64,000 bases of DNA from Bathymodiolus brooksi (GCA_963680875.1 OY804586.1:50034203-50098202), one strand, 5' to 3'. Counted from the stretch's first letter, positions 1 through 11,985 are shown. Notes: generated from the letters alone by a model not told the origin. Program-made: numbers and translations.

Positions 1-207
1 CAGTTTTATTGGTGGAGGAATCCATAGTACCGGTACTTGGAAAAAAACACCCACCTGCCACAAGTCACTGACTGTTGTATTGAGTACACCTCGCCATGAG
101 AGGTACTTGAACTCACAATGTGAGTGGTGATAGGAACTGATTGAAGGTACAATGTAGCTGTAAATCCAACTTGAACTACCATAAGATGGATCGCGACCAT
201 GACAACC
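1..207 (-). repeat. SINE-1 copy, truncated by window edge
   Basis: This is the first of about 21 copies of a roughly 240-bp SINE in the window. The consensus, read in SINE orientation, has a tRNA-like head with a degenerate B box (GAGTTCGAATCCC), then a core with GTGGTTTTCTCCGGGTACT, then a tail ending GTGGCGTTAAACACCA. The core resembles the conserved central domains shared by many metazoan tRNA-derived SINEs; I cannot name the domain with certainty. This copy lies in ABHD2 sequence downstream of exon 2. Confidence 0.75.
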
Positions 208-454
208 CCTTCTAAATATTTGAGGAAAACAGTTAACGGAACAAACCAAGTACCAATGTGAGGAATAGAACATTTGTTTTCTCAATTACATATCGTTTCT
301 GGGATGATGCAATACCCACAATCTTAATTCTACTCCTAATCAAATAAAGAACACGGGTGAAAGAGAAAATTGTTGGTACCTGATCTGATTCTTCATGGTA
401 ACCCATCGGCCTGTTTTTAGCCAATATCTTTTTTCTCCAATTTATATACCATAC

Positions 455-627
455 CTTTTGGAAGAGTAACAAAAGGTTCGAACACGTCGTACGTCATGGT
501 AGCACCATCGTCAAGCTGGATGTAGTGCCGTTCTCCTTTAGGAAATGGAGATTTTATTCTACCATATTTCCCATACACAATGGTTTGTAGATGTCCATTT
601 TTACCCCATACTCTTGTGGGAACATAC
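455..627 (-). CDS. ABHD2: ABHD2 exon 2
   Basis: This 173-bp internal exon has an acceptor (TTTATTTAAG) just above 627 and a donor, AAAG|GTATGG, at 455. It starts by completing a proline codon and ends one base into a codon. It encodes the conserved WGKNGHLQT and YGKYGR motifs that open the hydrolase fold. Confidence 0.9.
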
Positions 628-2093
628 CTTAAATAAACAAAAGATTTGGTGTTGAAGAAACTTTAGTTTAAACAAGAACTTTTGGTTTAAATAAGAACCA
701 TTGGTTTAAATAAGTTTGTTTGTTTGTGTTTAACGCCACTTTGAACAATATTTCAGTTATATCATGGTGGTCAGTTTTACTGGTGGAGGAAACTGGAGGA
801 CCCGGAGAAAACCACCGACCTGTCGCAAGTCACTGACAAACTTTATCACATAATGTTGTACACCTCGCCCTGATCGAGATTCGAACTCACAACATCAGTG
901 GTGATAGGCACTGATTGCATAGGTAGTTATAAATCCAACTACCATACGATCATGACCATAACGGCCCCTACCTTTAGTTTAAACAAGAACCTTTGCTTAA
1001 AACAATATTTTATTTTAGTAGAAAAAACATAAATATTACATATTCTAATATGACGGCCTTCATTGGCTATACATTTTGTACTGTGATAAAACTCCTGGTA
1101 TATTTTAATTAGCACAGGCGTATTGCCAAACAAATTATTACCATCATTTTTAAGTGAATTCATGTATTCATACAGGACCGTAGTGCACACAAACATAAAA
1201 ATGTTTGTATTGTTTCTTTACATATATTTTTTTCCGGAAAAAAACACTACAGACAACATTTATCTATTTTGACTTTTGTAATTTATCGTCTTCTAGTGAC
1301 GTAGGTTACAAGGAGCACTGGTGACACTCACACAAGCTGGTTACTGATTTAGTTTGACGATTCTACAAGCATTTTACTTGTTTAAGTTGTTAAAATCAAA
1401 ATGCCATCAAATTGGAAAATATCAGTAACTTAATTGCAACACTGTCTAGTTATCTATATAAGAAAAAATAACTGTTAACAAGAAGGTATTAACTTTTGCT
1501 TCAAACAACAAGATAGAATTTTCCTACTAGAGTTGAAATAAGTCCTGGAACCCATAGCATAACGTTTTAACAGTGGTAACAATATTTCTGCTGCATTATA
1601 CCCCTCGTTATCAATCGGGATAAATTTTTACACAAATAATATTACCCATGTTAAAACTATGGCTATCATGAATTATTTCTTAAATATATAATCATTACAA
1701 AATGGAATTTACATATATGTCAAATCTTAGGAATTCATATGATTTTGATTCTGTATAGTATTACAACAGTAGAGTTTATAGAAGGACTGATCATGAAGAT
1801 GGACTACAACTGAACTTTGGATTGTATGATGATATACATGACTACAACTAAACTTTGGATTGTATGATGATATACATTTTGTAGGTGTACGATTAAAAAA
1901 GGGAAAACAAACAAGTTGTGAACTTTGACCTCAAACAGTTTTGAGATAAGCTAAGTTTATTGGGAAAGTAAACAAGTTGTGAACTTTGATCACACAGACA
2001 GTTTTGAGATAAGCTTAGTTTATTTTATACTGTAACTGTTTAATCTTGGTATTTAAAAATCGTTGAAAGTGGTGCTAAACACTATAACCCCCC

Positions 2094-2125
<32 letters not shown>

Positions 2126-5100
2126 AAATAATAGTCACATCTCTACTAAATACTTTAATTGTAGATAGTAAAAGATCAATTTGCATTTCTCAAATGTTTG
2201 GGCCTTTTGACAGCTAAAATTAACAGTATTAAAATCGGCAATAAACAGTTATTTGTTTTATTGCTTAAGTAACATGGATTAAAAAATTACATGTTTCAGC
2301 ATTTAAATTGACATTCAACAATCACCTGTTTTATTGTAAAAATAAAATTACAATCTGAAATCATAATGATGACAAATTACTGTATAAAACGATAGCAGTG
2401 AATTACCGGTATACTTTATGTGTAAGTGATTACATACATCTACACTACAAATCACCACCATATAACTGAAATATTGTTAAACACCATAACTCTCTCTCTA
2501 CATCTACAAAAAAATTGTTGATTTGAAAAATGGATTTTTAATTAAAAAAAAAATTCTGGAGATTTATAGAAGTCAAACGGACTATTATTCCTATAAAACA
2601 GCATTCTATGCTTAATAAAATGTCATGCAACTGCAAGACTGGTTTTATATTGTCCAGCTATTGTATAACCATACTTGGGTTGTAAATATAGTTCATTACA
2701 AGTGTGGATACCTATCATTTAACAAATATGGGTTAGGGGAATGTTGTTTAACGTCACTTTCAGTTTCAGTTATATCATAATCATGGCGGTAAGTTTTATT
2801 GGTGGAGGAAACAGGAGTACCCGGAGAAATGCAAATTATTTTTGAGAACACAATATTGCATTATATATTTATGTACTAATATATTATATTTAAATGGTAC
2901 TTCAACTTTTATATAAAATGTATCAATTATAACTAACAAGGACACTGTACCTGATATTGATGTATCAATTATAACTAACAAGGACACTGTACCTGATATT
3001 GATGTATCAATTATAACTAACAAGGACACTGTACCTGATATTGATGTATCAATTATAACTAACAAGGACACTGTACCTGATATTGATGTATCAATTATAA
3101 CTAACAAGGACACTGTACCTGATATTGATGTATCAATTATAACTAACAAGGAGTGAAGGACACTGTACCTGATATTGATGTATCAATTGATTTGTAACAT
3201 GTTGGAATTTGAAAAAAAGAAGAAGAAAAGTCATTAAAAAATGTGGATACCAGAAAACAAGCACTCTAGCTTATGTTAATCTATCTCTAATAAAGAACCT
3301 GCAATGAACAAAAACAGAAGAATGGACATCAGGAATGTCCAAGCAGCTTCCAGCTAAAGTAACGAGGGGCATAACTCCAGGGGCGTACATGTATCTACAG
3401 AAAATAACACCTATAGCAAGCACTAAAATTGCATTTTACATTTATTATTTATTAATAATTTCTCCAGGTATTCATGTCTATGTGTATTTGTAGCATTTAA
3501 TTGTGTCCTCTAGTTCAAAGTGTCCGCCGAACTCTTTTACATATGTTATAGTGTCCAGCAGACACTATTTCATGTCGCAATCTCTATAAAATATTGTCCG
3601 GGGGGAAAATTTAACATAGGACACTATTATGTCTTACATATTTACACGGTTTTTGCAAAATTACTTCAATTGATTGATTGATTGATTGATTGGTGTTTAA
3701 CGTCCAGCGAGCAATTTTTCAGCTATATTCAGGACGAGAACATTTAAAAATTTAAACGCCACGGGACTCGAAACAAGGAAAGGTGATGGGTAGGGACGGA
3801 TAATTTTGCCAGTGCAACAGGTCTCTTATGGACCACTCATCATGAACATAATGAGCTGTTACACTGGGTTCTTTAACGTGCGGAGAGGGTGGCAATCTCT
3901 CAACACAGGACCTCGGTTTTATTTACGTCTCATCCACAGGACAGGTTGGTTATGAATTTATGCATCCCGCACAACCGACGGACGCCCCTTCAAGCCGAAG
4001 AAGCTCTCGGTCCCATTTCTATACTCCGGGGTTCAAAACTTCAAGAAAATTATTAAAAAATTTTGTTTAGGACGTTCCCATATGGGCACATTGGGCGCTA
4101 AAACCTCTCAGTGGCACCCCCTACAAGTGGCGCCCAGGGCACGTGCCCTACTTGCCATACCCTTGATACGCCACTGCATAACTCATAAACTGTAAATGAC
4201 ATGTTAGCATCAATTGAACCTGACCTCTGTATTGTGGTTATAAACATAGGGTTTAGTGTTATGCTGTTTATTCTAATATGACAGCCTATATATGGTCAAC
4301 CAGTATATGTCGGTATATATCTACTTTTAGCACCTGTGCACTCAAATTATCAATTGGGTAACACTAATGTCCTGAAAATTGACCTGAAATGTCCTGAAAA
4401 GTACATAAAGGCTTATATCTTTTTTATTCAATTATCCAATGAATTGAGTTCAAATTTGAAAATGTTAAATACATTAGCATATATTTAACGAATATTTAAA
4501 AAAAAAATAAAAAAAAATATTTTTAGGTGGAAATAATTTGACCTGAAAATTATCATGAAATTTTCAGGTCAAATTATTTCCACCTAAACAAATTTTTTTA
4601 ATATATTTTTTTAAATATTCTTTAAATATATGCTAATGTATTTAACATTTTAAAATTTGAACTCAATCCATTGGTTAATAAAAAAAAAAAGATATAGGCC
4701 TTAATGTACTTTTCAGGACATTTCATGACAATTTTCAGGTCACATCATTTCCACCTAAAATTTTTTTTTTTAATTTTTTTTAAAATATTCGTTAAACATA
4801 TGCTAATGTATTTAACATTTTCAAATTTGAACTCAATCCATTGGATAATAAAAAAGATATATGCCTTTATGTACTTTTCAGAACATTTTCAGGACATTTC
4901 ATGACAATATTCAGGTCAAATTATTTCCACCTAAAAATATTTAAAAAAAAAAAATTTTTTTAACATTCGTTAAATATTTGCGAATGTATTTAAAATTTTC
5001 AAATTTGAACTCAATCCATTGGATAATAAAAAAAGATATAGGCCTTTATGTACTTTTCAGGACATTTTCAGGTCAATTTTCAGGACATTACTAGTGTACC

Positions 5101-8100
5101 CTTATCAATTGGAAACAAAAAAACATAATATAAAAAGTTTCTGTAATGAATAAAAGCCTACAAGGCCGTTTCCGTGAGGTCATACACAACAACTACACAT
5201 TATATTACTTTGTTTACATATATACAAAAATATGCGATGAAAACGCACTCATCTGGGGTTTTCCTCGACGGATGTTCCGGCCACCTCCCACATGAAATTT
5301 TGACGACGTAAACAACCAATATTCATATTCATATGTGAAGGGGGCTAAACGGAATAGCCGTTGTGTGACGGATTCTAAGGTCACCTAGTGTCATAAAAAT
5401 TACCATATTTGTCATATTAGAAAAGAAATAATTCATGGCAGCCGTAGATTTGTGTACATTTAACCATGGGTTGGGCATTTATATTCATATTTTATCCCTC
5501 GCTAGTGCTCGGGAAAAAATAATCGAATATAAATGCCCAACCCATGGTTAAATGAGCACAAATCTACGGCTGCCATGAATTATTTCTTAAATGTCACATA
5601 TACAAATGAACTATGCTATTAATATGAAGGTTAGGTTATGATGTTTAACGCCACTTTCAACAATATTTCAGTTATATCGCAGAGGTCAGTTTTATTGGTT
5701 GAGGAAACTAGAGGATCCAGAGAAAACCACTGACAAATATTATCACGTAATGTCGTATCAAGTACATCTAGCCTGAGCAGGATTTGATCTCACAACATTA
5801 GTGGTGATATGCGCCGATTGCATAGGTAGCTATAAATCCAACTACCAAACGATCATAATGGCCCCTATATACATAGGTGTGTACAGTATAGATATAGCAT
5901 CATTAATAACTCTTTTAATTTAGTGATCCATGCACTGAATGACTGATACATGTATATCATTAGCTTGTTAAAATCCATTTTACAATAGGTACTTTCTTAT
6001 TCATTTTGGTTGATAGCAAGCAACACTCTAAAAATAAATTTTGAAGAGGGGGGTTAGGGTTACTGTTTGTACAGTGTTTAACAGAATTCTACTTGTCCTG
6101 TTTGATATATTAGATATGTACAAACACAGGTGATGATACAAGAGTGTCAGAAAGGACATATCTTACAAGGATTGCTTCTTGATCAGTGACAGGAGTCTGT
6201 ACTGCCATCTGATATGTGTTGAAAAGCTTTCCATATCGATCAAATTTATATTTTGATTAATTTGGCAATGGCTTTGTCCATCAAATCAGTCATGTGATTA
6301 GTATTATACTTTGTCCTTCATGAGGCAAGTAGCATACTTTTTGACAATAAACATTTACGATTTCTGGTCAAAATCATGATATTTCTTGCAGATATGACAA
6401 TATGAGACACTATCAGTATCCAGCAGTAACCATGAGAAATCAGCTACCTACATTTTGCACTGGGACAGAAAAGTCTGTAGGGTGTGCAACAGTAGAGCAT
6501 ATATTATCTACGAACTAGAGGCTCAGTCGGCTGAGCCTGTGTCGCTCACCTTTCATTCTGCTTTGAGGAAACTTAATACAGAACCTTCCATATATGCAGA
6601 TGCTTCCTACCAAGTTTCGGTTCATATGGCTAATCAGTTTCAAAGGAGAAGATTTTTTAGAAATCGACCAATCAGAAATAAGAATTGCATGTGGTGGCCA
6701 GGTTTACTAACCGATCGGGACGAAAGGAGCAATCTTCATAGAGGACATTCCATAGATGCTTCCTACCAAGTTTCGGTCGTAGCCATGTTTGTTAACCGAT
6801 CGAGATGAAATAAGTAATCTTCATAGAGGACATTCCATAGATGATTCCTACCAAGTTTCGGTTCATTTGGCCAAGCAGTTTCAGAGGAGAAGATTAAAAA
6901 AAATCGGCCAATCAGAAACAAGAATTGCCTCTGGCGGCCATGTTTGGTAATGGATCATAACAAAATGTGCACTCTTTAGAGAGGACCTTCCATAGATGCT
7001 TCCTACCAAGTTTCAGTTCATTTGGTCGAGGGTTTTCAGAGGAGAAGATTAAAATGTGAAAAGTAAACGGATGACAGACGACGGACACCAAGTGATGGCA
7101 AAAGCTCATATTGTCTTTGGCAAGGTTTGCTAAAAAGAATATTAAAATGTGAATACCTACTTGTAATGTATAGAATAAACATGTTACACTATATCAGCAT
7201 TAGTTAATTTCTAAGGGAGATAATGGCAAGAGATATCTTTCTTTTAACAGCTTAGGCAAGAGTTATCTTTCTTTTAACAGAGGAGAATTTTTTTTTAGAA
7301 ATCAACCAATCAGAAACAAGAATTGCCTGTGGTGGCCATGTTTGTTAACCGATTGGGACATAATGAGCAGTCTTTATAGAAGACCTTCCATAGATGCTTC
7401 CTACCAAGTTTCGGTTCATTTGCCATGATTTGGCCAAGCAGTTTCAGAGGAGAAGATTAAAAAAAATCAGCCAATCAAAAACAAGAATTGCCTGTGGTGG
7501 CCATGTTTGTTAATGGATGGGGACAACATGTGCAATCTTTAGAGAGGATCTTCTATAGATGCTTCCTACCAAGTTCCACTTCATTTGACTGAGGGGCTTC
7601 AGAGGAGAAGATTAAAATGTGAAAAGTTAACGGACGACAGACGACGTACACCAAGTGATGGCAAAAAAAATGCTATGTCCCTGATGGGATTTGATCCTGG
7701 GACCTCTCGCATTGTAAACCACCACTCTACCAATTGAGCTAAAGGAGACCTCAACTAACGCAGTTAGCAGAGGTGGTTATGAACCTACTACAGTTCCTAT
7801 AGCCTTAAGTAGGGAAGCGTTCCCGTTATTCTCCCCCACCTCAGGTTATTTAGTTGGGCATGTAACAGTAGAGCATATTTTATCTCCGAAAATGCAATGT
7901 CTCCAATGGGATTCGAACTTGGGACTGGCTCTCACAAATGTAAGACACCAACTGAGCTAAAGGACAATTATCATTGCAATCTGGGTGTAACTTAGCTGCT
8001 TTCAGACCACTACTGACACGATTGTTTCCAACACAAAACATATCGATATGACTCAATATTTACGATATAATATTATTTGAGGAATTGTCTTTCCAGAATA

Positions 8101-9085
8101 CTTTTATAAATCAGAAATTATTATTTATTATTTCTGACTTGTCCTAGGACAAGCTAGCCACGAAAATGTACATGTCCGACAGGTTCTTTCATAGAAACCA
8201 CAGCACCATAGCCTGAGATAGTGTTCAACTATACATTTTTTTTTATCAGTTATGCCTATCTTTATCTTTTATATAAAACAACAAGTCCTATATCATTGAC
8301 GATCTTTGTTTTTTTCCTGCACATGTTCTCTCCATATTAATAATATGGTGCAAACACAGGTACTTATGGACAGGATATATGGGCTACCTTTATGATGCCC
8401 CTATGGAGGCATGACTTACATTAATATTGGAATAAAATGACCCCTATTAATATCAGTCGACCCCCAAAACTCCTAGATTGTGTCTGTCAGTAAATCCTGT
8501 ATATTTAAATCAGATTTAAAATGTACCACTTCCTCATACTAAATGTTGTTAGTGAGGCATGCGTTTCAAACATGTATTTTGATTGCATTTAACAGTTTCT
8601 TTGTTTTGTATTTAATGTGTTGTTTTGGTAACAATCCTTTGTATGGATTTCACACCAATAAAAATTATATATTCCAAGCAAAAACAGTTAGAGAAAGCAT
8701 AAATAAGAGAAAAATATGTATTTTATTCCAATGCAAGTCATGCCTCCATAGGGGCACCATAAGGGTAGAACGTATATCCTGTCCTGAAGTACAGTATTTA
8801 TCTGTGTGGGCAAAGACCCTCTGACTCTGACTCTGAGGCTCCATAATTTCATTCACACCCCCCTTTTCATAGGCGGTCGACATCTCTTTACATTTCCAAC
8901 ATTCATTTAAACATTTTCTATACTTACGGGGTGGTGAGTATCGAACACATTTTAATAACTTGATTTGCAAAAATAGATCCCTCTTTGAAAGATAATTCAG
9001 GAGGTCCCGACGTGTTGGCCAAGTGAAGCAGACGAATTGTTCCATAAATAATCGCTGCCACAACACATGCAAAGAAAAACGACAT
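455..9085 (-). CDS. ABHD2: ABHD2-like monoacylglycerol lipase, 5' part of gene (exons 1-2; rest off the left edge)
   Basis: Two exons join in phase into the N-terminal 110 residues of an alpha/beta-hydrolase of the ABHD2 type, a membrane-anchored serine hydrolase that in vertebrates cleaves monoacylglycerols such as 2-arachidonoylglycerol. Exon 1 (9085-8928) gives a short cytosolic start, one membrane segment at about residues 4-22, and the GPPEL motif typical of the family. Exon 2 (627-455) gives the hallmark WGKNGHLQT block, then YGKYGR and a [13 protein letters not shown] stretch. The split codon CC+G at the junction restores proline and the join fits the family without a gap. The catalytic Ser-Asp-His residues would be encoded by later exons outside the window. 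The 8.3-kb intron is filled with transposon remnants. Family assignment is strong; activity is inferred from the family. Confidence 0.9.
724..968 (-). repeat. SINE-1 copy, near full length
   Basis: Nearly complete, from the GTTTAACGCCACTTT tail to the tRNA-like head. It lies in ABHD2 intron 1, about 100 bp upstream of exon 2. Confidence 0.8.
1065..1200 (+). repeat. Interspersed repeat F, copy 1
   Basis: About 140 bp that recurs in inverse orientation at about 42080-42240. Both share the words GTGAATTCATGTATTCATAC (one mismatch in the second copy) and CGGTATATTTTAATT. There is no coding potential. The family is unknown to me. Confidence 0.6.
1797..2030. repeat. Two short tandem duplications
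   Basis: A roughly 45-bp segment containing TTTGGATTGTATGATGATAT is repeated directly at about 1800-1880. A roughly 65-bp segment containing AAACAAGTTGTGAACTTTGA is repeated at about 1900-2030. Each has two copies. Confidence 0.8.
2090..2125. repeat. Poly-C followed by (CA)n
   Basis: About 21 consecutive C followed by CACACACACACAC. This is a simple-sequence tract and the exact length is prone to sequencing error. Confidence 0.9.
2746..2828 (-). repeat. SINE-1 3' half
   Basis: Only the tail and core are present; homology stops at GAGTACCCGGAGAAA, so the head is missing. Confidence 0.7.
2919..3190. repeat. 42-bp minisatellite, about 6.3 copies
   Basis: The unit begins GATGTATCAATTATAACTAA and is almost identical between copies; the last full unit carries an 8-bp insertion (GAGTGAAG). 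Because 42 is divisible by three, the minus strand shows a spurious 14-residue protein repeat. It lies in ABHD2 intron 1. Confidence 0.95.
3668..4030 (-). repeat. Interspersed repeat with (GATT)n end
   Basis: Begins with five GATT units and GGTGTTTAACGTCCAGCGAG, and continues through AGCTATATTCAGGACGAG to CGAAGAAGCTCTCGGTCCC. Shorter relatives lie at 30835-30975 and 35966-36015. It looks like a second SINE-like family whose simple repeat marks the 3' end. Confidence 0.6.
4356..5101. mobile_element. Foldback DNA transposon with one forward and three reverse arms (9-bp TSD)
   Basis: Ends are inverted (GGGTAACACT ... AGTGTACCC) and the element is flanked by the 9-bp direct repeat TTATCAATT at 4347-4355 and 5102-5110. 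The left arm carries about 190 bp ending in GGTGGAAATAATTTGACCTG. The same sequence recurs inverted three times, with starts near 4562, 4733 and 4909 and a period of 171-176 bp. A 9-bp TSD is typical of Mutator-like elements. No transposase is present. Confidence 0.85.
5421..5589. repeat. Near-perfect palindrome (MITE-like)
   Basis: Arms of about 65 bp (around 5425-5495 and 5523-5588) mirror each other, including CATGGCAGCCGTAGATTTGT. A diverged half copy ending in CATGAATTATTTCTTAA lies at about 1600-1690. Confidence 0.85.
5640..5867 (-). repeat. SINE-1 copy
   Basis: Almost complete, with a deletion in the core after GAGAAAACCACTGAC. Confidence 0.75.
6455..7135 (+). repeat. Bivalve interspersed repeat with internal 130-180-bp units
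   Basis: Successive blocks repeat CTTCCTACCAAGTTTCGGTT, GAGGAGAAGATT and CCAATCAGAAACAAGAATTG, starting after GGCTCAGTCGGCTGAGCC and ending in GACAGACGACGGACACC. I recognise this style of repeat from bivalve genomes. An open frame at 6455-6808 is incidental. Confidence 0.65.
7240..7665 (+). repeat. Second copy of the 6.5-7.1 kb repeat
   Basis: Carries the same blocks and again ends in GACAGACGACGTACACC. It is separated from the first copy by about 100 bp that include a 24-bp duplicated segment (AAGAGATATCTTTC type). Confidence 0.65.
7672..7751 (-). repeat. tRNA-like SINE head
   Basis: On the minus strand an A box (TTTAGCTCAATTGGTAGAG) and a T-arm-like block (CCAGGATCAAATCCC) are spaced as in a tRNA, and the ends pair weakly (GTCTCC with GGGACA). 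The B box departs from GTTCRANTC, so I call a tRNA-derived repeat rather than a functional tRNA. Confidence 0.55.
7891..7966 (-). repeat. Second tRNA-like SINE head
   Basis: TTTAGCTCAGTTGGTGTC and AAGTTCGAATCCCATTGG on the minus strand form A and B boxes. The B box here is canonical, but the anticodon arm is not convincing. Confidence 0.5.
8359..8795. repeat. Inverted repeat, 75-bp arms, about 270-bp loop
   Basis: The arm GGACAGGATATATGGG...CCCCTATGGAGGCATGACTT at 8359-8440 is mirrored at about 8710-8795. A related fragment (GGTACTCATGGACAGGATAG) sits at 9890-9910. Confidence 0.75.
8928..9085 (-). CDS. ABHD2: ABHD2 exon 1 (start codon, membrane anchor)
   Basis: The ATG at 9085 lies in a favourable context (AAAAC before ATG). 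The exon encodes 52 codons plus two bases and ends at a strong donor, CC|GTAAGT, at 8928. Residues after the Met are hydrophobic ([13 protein letters not shown]), matching the family's N-terminal signal anchor. Reading further upstream in frame meets only a GTG start, so 9085 is the likely initiation codon. Confidence 0.9.
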
Positions 9086-9980
9086 GTTTTTGGTAATATT
9101 ATATTCGTAACTATGATACACTGGTTGCTGCTGTCAGGTCATAAATTATTTGGTAACAAATAAGCCTGAAGACTATCCATTGCAAACAATCAATCAGTCG
9201 TACAGAAGGTGATGAGAGTTCAAAGGTTGAGTTATCATGAGTAGTTTCCCTTTGCAAAACAGGGGTATATAACTCTGAAAAATTCCACGCTAAATAATTG
9301 GCGGGAATTTCCGATTGCGTTTCAAATCGACAAAAAAGAATGTCATTTCCCAGCATTACTTCACCCGGAGTATATTTTATCACAAAAATTCCCTTTTCAA
9401 TAGTTATTTTCGTTCAAGTCCTTACCACCAACAGGAACACATCTTACAAATCAGATTATTTCTAACATGAAAAATCAGTATTTTCAAGGATTTACAAATC
9501 CTTGGTATTTTTTTCTTAAAAAATATACTAATTATTACACAAATTTCTTATTAAAAACGAAGAGTCAGATTATGTCTACTTAATTCTTTCGGGTCAAGAT
9601 AATTTGCACCTTATACCATGGCGCGGTATTTGTCAAATATTAAATATTTATGGCTAGCCATGGATTCGAATTAACAAGGAAACACGAACTCTGAGGTAGT
9701 GTAGAAACTGGGAGATATATACTTCGTATGCATGAGATGGAGGTGGAATATTACGATATATAAACGGAAAATTCACAAAAGGGAAAATTAATAAAATCTC
9801 TTTTGCTCTAAAGTTTCATTCTCAACCGACACTCATATGCACTGTTAATTTTTAGGTATGTGTCAGGGTGTGAAGCAGACCTAGTGCACAGGTACTCATG
9901 GACAGGATAGCACCCTCCCTTTCAAAACTAAGAAAAAAATTGTATCATATTCTTCAGCTATTATTTTCAATTTAATTATA
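9086..9980. other. 5' flank of ABHD2, no gene seen
   Basis: This is presumably the promoter and 5' untranslated region of ABHD2. I find no clear TATA box and no conserved coding sequence. Confidence 0.4.
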
Positions 9981-10130
9981 CAGGGGCGGACTTAAAAAAA
10001 TTGCGCCGAACGGAGGGAGGCGCGAAAAATTTTGGGTATTTCGTGTGAAAAATCACGATTTTACGCCAAAAAATCATATTTTTTCCAATAGGGGGGAGGG
10101 GGGGGGCGCACCCGGGTGGATGCGCCCCTG
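9981..10130 (+). mobile_element. CAGGGGCGG MITE, 5-bp TSD (TTATA)
   Basis: One of six copies in the window with terminal inverted repeats based on CAGGGGCGGATCC and a 5-bp target duplication (TTATA at 9976-9980 and 10131-10135). The inside shares AAAAATCACGATTTTACGCC with its relatives. CAGGG termini plus a 5-bp TSD fit hAT5-type nonautonomous elements; no transposase is present. Confidence 0.85.
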
Positions 10131-10204
10131 TTATATGTGAATCTGATATATCATCCCAATATGACCATTTCTATATCAAACAGTCGTTCTACATAAATAT
10201 TTGA

Positions 10205-10395
10205 TTTGATCAGTGTTATTGGTCGACGAAATCGGAATACACGGTGAAAACCACTGACCTGCCGCAAGTCATTGATAAACTTTATCACATAATGTTGTAT
10301 CGAGTAAACCTCGCCATGAGTGTGATTCGAACTCACAACCTTAGGGGTAATGGACACTGATTGCATATGTAGTTATAAATCCAACAACCAGACGA
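10205..10395 (-). repeat. SINE-1 copy lacking the 3' tail
   Basis: Begins inside the core (GTGTTATTGGTCGACGAAAT) and runs to the head. Confidence 0.7.
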
Positions 10396-10449
10396 TCCCT
10401 CCTTAATTTATGTGTTCTAACAGATCTTCACAGAGTTTTTTTTCCGAAT

Positions 10450-11276
10450 CCGCATCTGATTTACACCACCACTGGAATGGCTAGTATCATTCACGGTAGC
10501 TCTGAAGCCGGTTTTGACCGCTAATAGAATAGGATGTTAGTAATTTGGAAAGAGATTGCATGGAACTTTTTATTGCTCCAGCTAAGTAACATTGCTTGTA
10601 AGGACATATATGCAATTAAGATATGCAGTATAGTGACGAAATATCCAGGAGTTTTTTCCATCCTTGGTTGATATTCCAAAGGCAAACCTATGATAGTCTA
10701 GGATTTCTCCTTTCGTACGTGTCATCGAGGTATATGTAGCATTGCCGAGTAAATTATCATTTCCTAATCCCTTTATCAAAAAGTTTATGGAAGAACTGCA
10801 TGAATAACAACATGGAGAAAAGACAGGTGTCTAAGTTTTGTTGCAGCATTTGGGTCCTAGAAGATTGTTCATTGTATTGTCTGTCCTTCGATCTACGGAT
10901 TCTCATTACCCCTTTGGTATCTTCAGACATTTCTGAGAGATAGAAAGAAAGTTACAAATGGAAGGAAAAGAACAACGTACATGTACATACAAAATTAGAT
11001 ATAATTGAAATTTAAAGAGATAGAGACAATAACAGAGGGAAACAACAAAATCAGAAAACAATAAATCCGACCAGCTAGCGACCAATAAGGCGATACATAT
11101 ATGTATGTCTCAAAACAAAGCAAAAAATAAATCAGAGTAAATGTACTTTTAAAGATTTCTAGCGACCAATGATAAATATATTACTGTAAATGCATATTCA
11201 AAACATTGAGTCGACATCTTGGCATACAGTAAATATAATACAAAGTTGACATTTGACACCCTTCTGTGGACCCAAG
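10450..11276. other. Gene-free stretch with fragments of repeat R1
   Basis: A 65-codon minus-strand frame at 10582-10779 lacks an ATG start and recognisable motifs. A minus-strand R1 fragment (CCCCTTTGGTATCTTC) lies at about 10866-10930. Nothing else stands out. Confidence 0.5.
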
Positions 11277-11389
11277 CAGGGGCGGATCCAGGATTTCAAG
11301 TTAGGATTTTACGCCAAAAAAAATCATATTTTTTCGAATTTTAGGGGGGCGCGCCCCGGGTGCGCCCCCCTCCCCCTGGATCCGCCCTG
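11277..11389 (+). mobile_element. CAGGGGCGG MITE, short copy, 5-bp TSD (CCAAG)
   Basis: A 113-bp internally deleted copy flanked by CCAAG at 11272-11276 and 11390-11394. Confidence 0.85.
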
Positions 11390-11985
11390 CCAAGGTGCAG
11401 GATCTAACACAAATACTCGTGTGAGAAAAAGACAATACATGCATATTTTATTTTCCATTTTTACCCGAACATAAAATATTTCTTCTCTTTACTGGGCTAA
11501 ATAACGAAGACACAATTTTTTTTTTTGGGATGGCGAGCTTACAAAACAGTCGGCCAACTTTAAATAAGCACAGCGTAAATCCGCATCAGATTAAGAATCT
11601 TTTGTTTCAGTGAAAAATATATTATTTGGAACTGAAAATTTCAGAAAAAACAGTTTTAGAACTATTTTCTACAAATTGTTCAAAATTTGAAATGGTCAAA
11701 TCCCTATATATTGTTCTCAGAACAATGCTTGCATGCAAAATGGAGTTTTTTGTACAATGACGATGTGGTTATAACGTTGTAAAGCGAGAAGTTTGAAAAG
11801 TTTGTGCATAAAAAAAAAAAAATCACAAGCATAAGTGGAAATCACTATGGAAACAGATGATCTCACTATAAGGAAAATTGACAGGTTTTGATAATTTACG
11901 TTAATTAATGTTACTAGAAACCTTCAAGCAATGTGTTCACTTAGATTTAAAATAAAAACACGTTTAGTTGACACCTTATACTATG

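Larger units (their letters stand above)
628..8927 (-). other. ABHD2 intron 1, repeat-filled
   Basis: No further exon is evident in this 8.3 kb. It holds SINE-1 copies, a 42-bp minisatellite, a multi-arm foldback transposon at 4356-5101, palindromes, bivalve interspersed repeats at 6.5-7.7 kb and tRNA-like SINE heads. Confidence 0.7.

Noticed and set aside
2796..3149. 14-residue repeat protein on the minus strand
   Set aside because: It is the translation of a 42-bp minisatellite inside an intron; 42 is divisible by three.
6455..6808. 117-codon open frame on the plus strand
   Set aside because: It lies wholly in a tandem interspersed repeat and has no recognisable domain.
8665..9072. 135-codon minus frame overlapping ABHD2 exon 1
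   Set aside because: It is a different reading frame of the real exon plus its intron.
10582..10779. 65-codon minus frame followed by AATAAA-like sequence
   Set aside because: No ATG start, no splice context and no recognised motif.
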